40,111 nt of DNA from DATEJJ01 sp039649115 (GTDB lineage Bacteria; Actinomycetota; Actinomycetes; Mycobacteriales; Micromonosporaceae), in assembly GCA_039649115.1 (NCBI GenBank), contig JBBWZQ010000064.1, positions 1-40,111 on the forward strand, in the 5' to 3' direction. Below, piece by piece: positions 1 to 6,376 of this stretch. The first letter of the stretch is position 1. Each line of letters opens with the position of its first letter. Made by a program: the position numbers and the translations under genes. The notes below the pieces were generated by a model. That model worked only from the letters and a program-made list of their open reading frames with translations. It had not been told where the DNA came from and searched no databases.

Positions 1-362
1 CCGAGCAGGCCGGCGGTCAGCACCACCAGCCAGGCCACCCGCCGGCTGCCGCCCGCGTGCTGCGTCTGCGCGACCGGTAGCGGCTGGCAGGCCAGCGTGG
101 CGACGTCCAACCCGACGGCGGCGAGCATGAGGACCAGGGGCAGGGCCCAGGCGACGGTGGTGCGCCAGGCCGCGCCGGCCACCGCGGCGGCGGCCGTCAC
201 CGTGATCACATCCGAGACGATCAGTGTGTACCGCTCCGTGCCGTCCCCGCCGCGCGCGTGCCGGGGGAGGGGCCCGGACGCCGGTTGGCCGTCCTGCCGC
301 CCGGCCGTGCCAGGCGCGCCCGGACGGCGGTACTCCGCCACCGAAGCGAGTTCGCGTTGCAC
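1..362 (-). CDS. N-terminus of a multi-pass membrane protein (partial; possibly a polyprenyl glycosylphosphotransferase)
   Basis: The frame opens with GTG at 360-362, preceded at good spacing by GGAGG, and stays open to the left edge, so about 120 residues are visible. The protein begins MQRELASVAEYRRPGAP, has a basic, Gly-rich stretch, and then hydrophobic segments at about residues 48-68, 70-90 and 107 onward. A short Arg/Tyr-containing stretch before an 'L.VSDV' helix resembles the start of WcaJ/Pfam bacterial sugar-transferase membrane regions. The catalytic C-terminal domain would lie outside the window, so this is only a suggestion. The start codon, reading frame and membrane character are seen directly. 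The gene reads outward, away from the rest of the window. Confidence 0.55.
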   Translation of the reverse strand, partial: MQRELASVAEYRRPGAPGTAGRQDGQPASGPLPRHARGGDGTERYTLIVSDVITVTAAAAVAGAAWRTTVAWALPLVLMLAAVGLDVATLACQPLPVAQTQHAGGSRRVAWLVVLTAGLL

Positions 363-793
363 GGCTGGCCTCCGAATGCGTTTCCTGGGTTCGTCGCCGA
401 ACGCGCGCACCACGGAGCTGTAAAAAGCGCCGGCTAATCGATGCCGTCCGGGGTGACGCTCACCAGTGAGAGTGGCAGTCCGGCGCGGCGCGGCCCAGTT
501 GAAAATGTCACGAAGAAGATGAGACTTGCTCAGCTATATGGTGTACGCAGGGAAAAGCTTGATGAGATTGGTGGAAGTGGCCACGGTTCGTCGCTTGTGA
601 AATTCGGCTGAAGTCCCTTTCGTCGACTCCCCTAATCCCGCCACAATCGCATGAGTACAGTTCCTGACAACCGCCTCGACGTAGCCCGACGCCAATTCCA
701 CAAGGGGCGGGAGCCGGTGTTCCTGGGCCAAGTGTCTGGCCTGGTGCACGCGGGGTGGAGCCGCGGCACCGGTCGCGTGGTAGAAAGGCTGGC
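363..793. promoter_or_regulatory. AT-richer intergenic region between divergent genes
   Basis: About 430 bases separate the left-edge membrane gene from the HTH_42 gene. Roughly 420-650 is clearly less GC-rich than its surroundings, as expected for promoters of two divergent genes. I found no tRNA or repeat array. The only plausible coding element is the 30-codon ORF at 519-611, listed separately. Longer antisense frames here have no recognisable family content. Confidence 0.4.
519..611 (+). CDS. Candidate 30-residue small ORF (unknown; possible peptide precursor)
   Basis: ATG at 519 is preceded by a purine-rich GAAGAAG that could act as a ribosome site but sits very close to the start. The product begins MRLAQLYGVRREKLDEI and ends with a Gly/Ser-rich tail (GGSGHGSS) and LVKFG. 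The charged N-terminal half followed by a Gly/Ser/His tail is reminiscent of small peptide precursors. No lasso leader motif (YxxPxLxxxG) and no maturation enzyme is visible nearby. Codon use is not GC3-biased like the neighbours. It may be chance. Confidence 0.25.
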   Translation: MRLAQLYGVRREKLDEIGGSGHGSSLVKFG

Positions 794-1957
794 GTGCGGC
801 GGATCGGGATCGAGGAGCGGCGGGCCAGGCTCGGCGTCCGGCACCACCTGGCGGCCGCCGCCGCGACGCCGGCGCAGGCGGCCGGCGGCGTCGTGGCGCT
901 GCACGCCACCGATCCGGCCACCGTGTTCCTGTCGGTGCGGGCGAGGACCCCGCCGGTCGGCATCGAGGCGGTCGAGCACGCGCTCTATGAGGAGCGGTCG
1001 CTGATCCGGATGCTCGGCATGCGCCGCACCATGTTCGTGGTCCCCGTCGAGCAGGCGCCGGTGATCCAGGCCGGCTGCACGCGTGCCATCGCGGAGCAGC
1101 AGCGGCGCCGGTACACCCAGTTCATTGTGGACGGTGGCCTGGGCGACGGCGCCTGGCTGGCCGATGTCGGCGACAGCGCCGCGCGGGCGCTGGCCGTCCG
1201 CGGCACGGCGACGGCGGCGCAGCTGTCCGCCGACGAGCCGCGGCTGCGGTCGCAGCTGCACCTGAACGAGGGCAAGGCGTACGGGGGAGCGCAGAACATC
1301 ACCACGTGGGTGCTGTTGCTGCTGGCCGCCGACGGGCGGATCGCGCGCGGCCGGCCGCGCGGCTCCTGGACGAGCACGCAGTGGCAGTGGTGGCCGGTGG
1401 AGGCGTGGCTGCCCGGCGGGATGGCCGACCTGCCGGTACCGCAGGCGCGCGCCGAACTGGTGCGCCGCTGGCTCGCCGCGTTCGGCCCCGGTACCGTCGC
1501 CGACCTGAGATGGTGGACCGGCTGGACGGCCGGTCACGTGAAGCAGGCGCTGACCGCGGTCGATCCGGTCGAGGTGGACCTCGACGGCGAGCCCGGCCTG
1601 GTGCTCGCCGAGGACGCGGCGCCGGTACCCTCGCCCGAACCGTGGGTGGCGCTGCTCCCCGCGCTGGATCCGACCCCGATGGGCTGGTCGCGCCGCGACT
1701 GGTACCTGGGCCCGCACGCGCCGGTCCTGTTCGACCGGTCAGGCAACGTCGGGCCGACGGTGTGGTGCGACGGCCGGATCGTCGGCGGCTGGGCGCAGCG
1801 GGCCGCCGGTGAGGTGGTCTACCGGCTGCTCGAAGACATCGGCTCGGATGCCGCCGCGGAGGTCGCGGCGCAGGCGGCCCGGCTGGCCGCCTGGATCGGG
1901 CCGGTCCGCGTCGTGCCCCGCTTCCGCACGCCGCTGGAGAAGGAACTCACCGCCTGA
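794..1957 (+). CDS. Winged-helix DNA-binding (HTH_42, AlkZ/AlkX-like) family protein
   Basis: A 387-residue protein of the HTH_42 family (formerly DUF1006), which includes the DNA glycosylases AlkZ and YcaQ/AlkX that unhook alkylated or cross-linked bases. I chose GTG 794 because it gives the family-like opening VRRIGIEERRARL and has GAAAGG upstream; an ATG at 755 adds unsupported residues. Family features include 'RxxLGMRRTMFVVP', a central wing region with Trp clusters (QWQWWPVEAWLPGG) and the conserved 'LLPALDPTPMGW...RDWYLG' block near the C-terminus. The catalytic Q-x-Q or Q-x-D found early in characterised members reads H37-A-T39-D40 here, so glycosylase activity is doubtful. Length is normal for the family. 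It is a single gene, convergent with the BNR gene. Confidence 0.8.
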   Translation: MRRIGIEERRARLGVRHHLAAAAATPAQAAGGVVALHATDPATVFLSVRARTPPVGIEAVEHALYEERSLIRMLGMRRTMFVVPVEQAPVIQAGCTRAIAEQQRRRYTQFIVDGGLGDGAWLADVGDSAARALAVRGTATAAQLSADEPRLRSQLHLNEGKAYGGAQNITTWVLLLLAADGRIARGRPRGSWTSTQWQWWPVEAWLPGGMADLPVPQARAELVRRWLAAFGPGTVADLRWWTGWTAGHVKQALTAVDPVEVDLDGEPGLVLAEDAAPVPSPEPWVALLPALDPTPMGWSRRDWYLGPHAPVLFDRSGNVGPTVWCDGRIVGGWAQRAAGEVVYRLLEDIGSDAAAEVAAQAARLAAWIGPVRVVPRFRTPLEKELTA

Positions 1958-2054
1958 GTCACGTCTCGCACCCCGGAAGGCGTTCGTCGGCATGGCACCA
2001 GGCCGGGTAAGCGCCGCCACGCGCGCCCGGGTGGCTGCAATCCGGCGGCTGAGG

Positions 2055-3449
2055 TCAGCCCAGCCGCAGGTCGACGACCCGGATCGCGGACGGCGTCGTG
2101 CCGGTGGAGCGCCGCTGGTACTGGATGGACAGCACGCCCTGCGCCGCCAGCCGCGCATAGTCCACATTGACCTCACCGAAGGCGTTGAGCGACGCGCCGT
2201 CGAACAGCACGCTCCAGTCGGTCCAGTTGCTGGCCCTGCTCGCCGCGACGATCCTGCCGTAGGGCATGACGACGTAGGCGTTGCCGGTCGCGTCGAACAC
2301 GATCCGGGACCTGCCGACCGCGTTGAGCGGTACCGGAATCTCCACCTTGTGCCACCCGGAACCGTCCCGGTACAGATGGAATGCCCGGCCGTTGGCGGTG
2401 CGGTCGGCGGCGTAGTTGGTGACGCACTGGGTGAACCGGCCGGGCACGTAACTGATGATGACGTGCAGGTTCCCGGCCGCGTCCACCGCCTGGCTCTCCT
2501 GGTTGATCAGCCCGTGGTCCGGGTTGAGCGGGTCGACGACCAGCCCGGGAGAGGTGACGGCGACCAGCGTGCCGCCCGTCGTGCCGACCACCGCTCCGGC
2601 GTCGTTGCGCCAGGTGCGGCCCCGGTCGTCGCTGTACACCACGCCGGTGTCGTGGTTGGTCAGGCCACCGGCGCTGCACATCACCGCGCTGTTGCCCTCC
2701 CGCCAGGTGAACGCCGCGTACAGCCGGCCGTTCGCGCCGTACGTCAGGCCGTGCAGGTACATGTTGCGGGTGGTGCTCGTCGCGCCGTGCGAGGTGTACG
2801 AGCCCGTGGCCGACGACCACCGGCCGAGCCGGTGCCAACCCGTCGCGTCGTACTCGGCCAGCTCGTTCGTGCCGTTGCCCGAGCCGCCGGTGCGGAAGCT
2901 GAACTGCAGCCTGCCCTCCGGCGTGACGAGGAACTGCGGGTAGCTGATGTTGCCCAGGCCCACCCCGTCGAGCGTGCGCTGTACCGCGCCGAACCGGCCC
3001 ACCACCCAGTCAGCCGACGCCGGGTCACTGGCCAGTCCCGCCTCCGACTTGACGTAGAAGATCTGGCTGTTGTGCACGTCCATCCCCACGTGCAGCCGCC
3101 CGTCGGCGGGGGAGATGCCCAGCGAGATGACGTTGTGCGAGTCGTTGGTGCTGAGCTGGTGCGGCAGGGTCAGCGTCTGCCACGCGCCAGCCGGCAACGA
3201 CCGCCGGGCGAGGACGGCCGCCCGGCTCGCGGTGTACCACGCGGCGTACTGGTAGCCGGCGTAGGTGAGGATGCCGCTCTGCTGGAACGACTCGTTGTTG
3301 ACCAGGCCGTCGTACGAGACGAAATAGAGCGCGGACGGGTCGAGCTGGGTGTCGGCGAGGTGGGTGACCGCCGGCGGCGCGGCCGCCGCCCGGTCCGGTG
3401 TGAGCAGGACCGCGGCCAGGATGCCGGCGGCGAGGAGCGCTGTCTTCAT
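2055..3449 (-). CDS. Secreted BNR-repeat (PF15892-type) beta-propeller protein
   Basis: This 464-residue exported protein starts with MKTALLAAGILAAVLL and a signal peptide ending near 'AAAA-PPAV'. It has repeated propeller-blade motifs: 'SYDGLVNNESFQQSG', 'NSQIFYVKSEAG', 'ISYPQFLVTPEGRLQFSFR' and the BNR/Asp-box 'VVYSDDRGRTWRND'. This layout matches the BNR_4 family, whose seven-bladed fold is shared by some polysaccharide lyases and sugar-binding propellers. A role in extracellular polysaccharide binding or cleavage is an inference. An in-frame ATG at 3456-3458 would add three residues (MLV). Neither start has a strong SD, so a leaderless message is possible. It is divergent from the AraC regulator across a tiny gap, suggesting local control by it. 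Confidence 0.8.
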   Translation of the reverse strand: MKTALLAAGILAAVLLTPDRAAAAPPAVTHLADTQLDPSALYFVSYDGLVNNESFQQSGILTYAGYQYAAWYTASRAAVLARRSLPAGAWQTLTLPHQLSTNDSHNVISLGISPADGRLHVGMDVHNSQIFYVKSEAGLASDPASADWVVGRFGAVQRTLDGVGLGNISYPQFLVTPEGRLQFSFRTGGSGNGTNELAEYDATGWHRLGRWSSATGSYTSHGATSTTRNMYLHGLTYGANGRLYAAFTWREGNSAVMCSAGGLTNHDTGVVYSDDRGRTWRNDAGAVVGTTGGTLVAVTSPGLVVDPLNPDHGLINQESQAVDAAGNLHVIISYVPGRFTQCVTNYAADRTANGRAFHLYRDGSGWHKVEIPVPLNAVGRSRIVFDATGNAYVVMPYGRIVAASRASNWTDWSVLFDGASLNAFGEVNVDYARLAAQGVLSIQYQRRSTGTTPSAIRVVDLRLG

Positions 3450-3454
3450 GACCA

Positions 3455-3478
3455 ACATATTAAGGTACGTCGATATGT
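3455..3478. promoter_or_regulatory. Inverted repeat between BNR gene and AraC regulator (putative operator)
   Basis: A perfect 6-bp inverted repeat, ACATAT at 3455-3460 and ATATGT at 3473-3478 with a 12-bp spacer, fills the roughly 50-bp gap between two divergent genes. It is strikingly AT-rich for this genome. Its position over both start regions suits an operator for the adjacent AraC-type regulator. Function is inferred from symmetry and location only. Confidence 0.45.
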
Positions 3479-3503
3479 CGTACCCGGGTGGGATGCTGGC
3501 GGC

Positions 3504-4262
3504 ATGTACCGCGAGTGGAGATCGTCCCTGCCGGGCGCGGTCGTGTGGCACCGCGTGACCGATGGCGGCGAGGTCGTGCGCGTGCTGCCCGACGGGTGCC
3601 TGGATCTCATGTGGGTGGCGGGCGACCTGCTGGTGGCCGGGCCGGACACCGCGGCGCACGTCGGGTCCGCGCCGCGGGGCACGAGCTACCTGGGCCTGCG
3701 CTTCGCCCCCGGCACCGGCCCCGCGGTCCTCGGCGTACCCGCATGTGAGCTGCGCGACCGGCGGATCCCGCTGGCTGACCTGTGGCCGGCCGCGCAGGTC
3801 CGGCAGGCCCTCGGCCGGATCGCGCGGGCCGCCGAGCCCGGCGCGCTGGATCCGGCCGGCGGGCTGGATCCGGCCAGCGGGCTGGATCCGGCCAGGGCGC
3901 TGGATTCGGCGGCGGCCGCGGCGCTGCAGGAGGTCGCCCGGGACCGGCTGCGCGCAACCCCGTGGCCGGACCCGGCGATCGTGGAGATCGTGTCCCGCCT
4001 GCGCGCCGGCGCGAGCGTGGCCGGCACCGCGGACGCGGTCGGTGCGGGCCGGCGGCGCCTGCACCGGCGCAGCCTGGACGCCTTCGGCTACGGCCCGAAG
4101 ACCCTGGCGCGCATCCTGCGGATGAACCGCGCGATCGACCTGGCCCGCGCCGGCACGCCGTTCGCCACCGTCGCGGCGGCGACCGGCTACGCGGACCAGG
4201 CACACCTGGCCCGGGAGGTGAAGGCCATGGCCGGCGTCACGCTCACCGCCCTGCTCGGCTGA
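3504..4262 (+). CDS. AraC family transcriptional regulator (DUF6597 N-terminal domain)
   Basis: A 252-residue regulator. The N-terminal half (MYREWRSS..., 'VRVLPDGCLDLMW', 'HVGSAPRGTSYLGLRFAPG') matches the DUF6597 cupin-like sensor domain of many actinobacterial AraC proteins. The C-terminal half holds the two-helix AraC DNA-binding domain ('FGYGPKTLARILRMNRAI', 'AAATGYADQAHLAREVKAMAG'). Start ATG 3504 fits the family N-terminus. The linker (about residues 115-138) carries three near-identical 18-bp repeats plus a degenerate fourth, encoding 'GLDPA'-like units. It is divergent from the BNR gene and is its likely regulator. The stop lies six bases before the convergent VOC gene's stop. The ligand is unknown. 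Confidence 0.88.
   Translation: MYREWRSSLPGAVVWHRVTDGGEVVRVLPDGCLDLMWVAGDLLVAGPDTAAHVGSAPRGTSYLGLRFAPGTGPAVLGVPACELRDRRIPLADLWPAAQVRQALGRIARAAEPGALDPAGGLDPASGLDPARALDSAAAAALQEVARDRLRATPWPDPAIVEIVSRLRAGASVAGTADAVGAGRRRLHRRSLDAFGYGPKTLARILRMNRAIDLARAGTPFATVAAATGYADQAHLAREVKAMAGVTLTALLG
3845..3916. repeat. 18-bp in-frame tandem repeat in AraC linker
   Basis: Three near-perfect copies of GCTGGATCCGGCCAGCGG at 3845-3862, 3863-3880 and 3881-3898, plus a degraded fourth at 3899-3916. The unit is a multiple of three, so the AraC reading frame is kept and the sensor-to-DNA-binding linker is lengthened. It lies between the two domains rather than inside one. Confidence 0.85.
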
Positions 4263-4268
4263 CCGCCG

Positions 4269-4667
4269 TCAACCGGTGGCGAGCGGGGCGAACAGGTCCA
4301 CGCTGTTGCCGTCCGGATCGCGCACGGTCGCGTACCGCTGGCCCCAGAAGGCGTTCCACGGTGCCTTGTGACCCTTGTAGCCGGCCCGCACCAGGTCGGC
4401 GTAGGCCTGGTCCACCCCGGCCGGGTCGGGACAGAGGAACGCAAGACTGATCAGGTGGCCGCCCTGTGGCGCCACCCAGTCCTCGTCGATCGAGCGGACC
4501 AGGTCGACCGTGTCCCACGCCAGCCGCAGCCCACCCGGCAGGGTGACCTCCACGTGCGGCTCCTTCTCCGCATCCACGGGGATGTCGAGCCCGAGCCGGC
4601 GGTAGAAGGCCAGTGACGCGGCCAGGTCCGCGGTGACCAGGCCGATCAGGTTGAATGTCGGTGTCAT
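4269..4667 (-). CDS. VOC superfamily (glyoxalase/bleomycin-resistance-like) protein
   Basis: A 132-residue single-domain protein starting at ATG 4667. It has the usual VOC pattern: 'MTPTFNLIGLVTADLAASLAFYRRLGLD' with the paired beta-alpha-beta module, then 'DQAYADLVRAGYKGHKAPWNAFWGQRYATVRDPDGNSVDLFAPL'. The C-terminal 'RDPDGNxVDLF' strand usually carries a metal-binding acidic residue, here Asp rather than Glu. Members bind metals or small ligands and catalyse dioxygenase or lyase reactions, or act as drug-sequestering proteins. The substrate cannot be told from sequence. It is convergent with the AraC gene and monocistronic. Confidence 0.85.
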   Translation of the reverse strand: MTPTFNLIGLVTADLAASLAFYRRLGLDIPVDAEKEPHVEVTLPGGLRLAWDTVDLVRSIDEDWVAPQGGHLISLAFLCPDPAGVDQAYADLVRAGYKGHKAPWNAFWGQRYATVRDPDGNSVDLFAPLATG

Positions 4668-4854
4668 GAGGCGACCGTACCGACCCGTCCCGCGCAGGTC
4701 TTGAAGGAATCGGACGGCTGCCTCATCCTCGGTACGCGGCAGAGGTGCGGCCGCTGCCCAGCCCCGGCGAGGTGGTCACGGGCGGGCTGGCCGTCGTCGT
4801 GCCCCTGATCGCCTGACCCTCAGCCGGCTTCCGGATACCCGTGCCGCGTGAGCC

Positions 4855-5047
4855 ACGAGAAGATCGGTGCAGCGGCAGTCGCGGCAGGCAACGAAATTCG
4901 TGCTCCTCCGGGAAGGCGCGAACCATTCGATCTTCCGATGCGGCGGCCAGAATATCGTCATCCCCCGACACAGAAATCAACGAGCACACAGCACGAGGGA
5001 TCATGAGAGACCTCGACGACCAACTCGGGGAGAACTGGTGGAAATAA
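4855..5047 (+). pseudogene. hicA: HicA-family toxin gene, frameshifted
   Basis: Two frames together encode a HicA fold. The first frame reads '...FVLLREGANHSIFRCGGQNIVIPRHR' up to about 4974, with the catalytic His in GANH. The second frame continues 'EINEHTARGIMRDLDDQLGENWWK' to a TAA at 5045-5047. In actinobacterial HicA proteins 'PRHREINEHTAR' is continuous, so a 2-nt loss of one GA within AGAGAAA at about 4972-4975 would explain the break. The normal start is also poor: the position where ATG would be expected reads ACG (4855), leaving only GTG 4867. The end overlaps the hicB start, the usual coupled arrangement. It could be a true pseudogene or a sequencing error; the joint loss of start and frame favours decay. 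Confidence 0.7.
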
Positions 5048-5439
5048 CAACCTACGCCGCGGTGTGCCGCCGCGTCGGCGACTGGTGGGCCATCAGCGTG
5101 CCCAAACTCAAGGGTGTCCACACCCAGACCCGCCGTCTCGACCAGGCCGCCGCCATGGCCCAGGAGGCGATTGCGCTGATGCTCGACACGGACCCCGCCA
5201 CCGTCCATGTCGATGTGCATCCGGAGCTTCCCGGCACCGTCGCCCAGGCACTCGGCGCCCGACAAGCCGCTCGGGAAGCCGATGAGAAAGCCGAACGAGC
5301 CACCGCCGCAGCAGTACGGGCACTCCTGCGCGACGGCTATACAGTCCGCGACGCAGGCACCCTCCTCGGATTGTCACCCCAACGCATTTCGCAGATCGCC
5401 GCACGAGACACCACACCACCGACGTCAAGTGCGGCATAG
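5038..5439 (+). CDS. hicB: HicB-family antitoxin with C-terminal HTH
   Basis: A 133-residue antitoxin starting at GTG 5038, preceded by GGGGAG and overlapping the end of hicA by ten bases, so it was built for translational coupling. Residues 1-60 show the HicB partial-RNase-H-like fold ('YAAVCRRVGDWWAISVPKLKGVHTQTRRLDQAAAMAQEAI'). An alpha-helical charged linker follows at about 70-95, then a helix-turn-helix ('GYTVRDAGTLLGLSPQRISQIA') for operator binding. HicB normally binds HicA and represses the pair. With hicA disrupted it may be an orphan antitoxin or repressor. Base composition is somewhat lower in GC than the neighbours upstream, consistent with mobile toxin-antitoxin modules. Confidence 0.85.
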   Translation: MEITTYAAVCRRVGDWWAISVPKLKGVHTQTRRLDQAAAMAQEAIALMLDTDPATVHVDVHPELPGTVAQALGARQAAREADEKAERATAAAVRALLRDGYTVRDAGTLLGLSPQRISQIAARDTTPPTSSAA

Positions 5440-5516
5440 AACCCACTCAAGCTGATCAGCCGCCGCTGAAGTCGCGATACATCGACGTTCCCACCGGCGC
5501 CGGTCCGGGTGAACGG

Positions 5517-6272
5517 CTAGCGGGCGGCGGCGCGTGCCGAGATGAGCACCTCGATGCCGTCCAGTACCCGCTGAAGGCCGAACTCCAGCGGATCGCCCTC
5601 GGCCGACGGGCCGAAAGCGCCATCGGCGATGGCCGCGGTCAGCGCCGGGAAGCGGTCGCTGTGCTGGCGCAGCAGGCCCACGAGGGCGCCGGCCCAGGCC
5701 TCGGTGTCGAAGTCGGGGTCGACCCGCGACGGCCGGTGGGGCGCGAACGGAGCCATGCTCCGCACGTGCCCGTTGACCACGAGTACGGCGCTGACCAGCT
5801 CGTCGCCCACGAGGCCGGTGCCGGCCAGCGCGCCCACCGCGACCTCCAGCCAGCCGAGCTGCCTGGGTCCCATCACGGTCTGCATCGCTGCCTCCAGGAA
5901 CCACGGGTGGCGCTGGAAGCCCTGCCAGGTCTGCCGGGCCCACTCGGCCAGCCTGGGCCGCCAGCCGCCGGGGACCGCCGCCAGGTCGGGCGGGTCGCCG
6001 ATGGCCGTGTCGACCATGAGCGCGATCAGCTCGTTCTTTCCGGGCACGTACCGGTACAGCGACATGGTGGTGAAGCCGAACTCACCCGCGACGCGCTGCA
6101 TGGACACGGCGCCCAGGCCCTCGGCGTCCGCGAGGTCGATGGCGGCCCGGGCGATGCGCTCCCGGCTCAGCCCCGGCTTGGGCCCGCGGCTGGGCCGCTC
6201 CTGGGGACCCCACAGGAGTTCGACGCCGCGCGCCAGGTCGCCCGTGCCCTTGGCTGGCTTTTCCGCTGTCAC
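5517..6272 (-). CDS. TetR/AcrR family regulator, divergent from MFS pump
   Basis: A 251-residue repressor. The HTH lies at about residues 36-83 ('SRERIARAAIDLADAEGLG', 'VAGEFGFTTMSLYRYVPGKNELI'), followed by a TetR_C_1-type (PF02909) ligand domain ('RLAEWARQTWQGFQRHPW'). I chose GTG 6272 because GGGAG stands seven bases upstream; a longer frame to 6332 would run through the operator. It is divergent from the DHA2 transporter, with a 19-bp-arm inverted repeat in the gap, the standard arrangement for an efflux pump repressed by its neighbour. The inducer is unknown. Confidence 0.9.
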   Translation of the reverse strand: MTAEKPAKGTGDLARGVELLWGPQERPSRGPKPGLSRERIARAAIDLADAEGLGAVSMQRVAGEFGFTTMSLYRYVPGKNELIALMVDTAIGDPPDLAAVPGGWRPRLAEWARQTWQGFQRHPWFLEAAMQTVMGPRQLGWLEVAVGALAGTGLVGDELVSAVLVVNGHVRSMAPFAPHRPSRVDPDFDTEAWAGALVGLLRQHSDRFPALTAAIADGAFGPSAEGDPLEFGLQRVLDGIEVLISARAAAR

Positions 6273-6309
6273 CGTGCACTCCCGTCGCTTGCCGCTTGAC
6301 GCCCCACCC

Positions 6310-6353
6310 AACTGTGTATATCGTACACGCATCAGTGTACGACATATACAGTT
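6310..6353. promoter_or_regulatory. Large TetR-type operator between regulator and MFS gene
   Basis: Two 19-bp arms, 6310-6328 (AACTGTGTATATCGTACAC) and 6335-6353, are inverted copies matching at 17 of 19 positions around a 6-bp spacer. Each arm also contains a smaller TGTA-N5-TACA or TGTA-N5-TATA symmetry, which would let two TetR dimers bind. It lies 38 bases 5' of the regulator's start and 24 bases 5' of the transporter's start, so it could repress both. Confidence 0.75.
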
Positions 6354-6376
6354 ACTCGAAGGGCGGGTGCATCCGG

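Noticed and set aside
2012..2050. Hairpin between the HTH_42 and BNR genes
   Set aside because: Only short GC arms (GCCAC/GTGGC, GCCGCC/GGCGGC) with a large loop; too weak to call a terminator in this GC-rich DNA.
1809..3503. Very long plus-strand frame running into the AraC gene
   Set aside because: It lies antisense to the BNR gene, has Arg/Pro/Val-rich non-family sequence, and only the part from ATG 3504 matches a known family.
4690..4822. Open frame ending in a plausible C-terminus (...VVTGGLAVVVPLIA)
   Set aside because: No start codon or upstream domain exists; it is bounded by a stop just after the VOC gene start. Probably chance or an unrecognisable relic.
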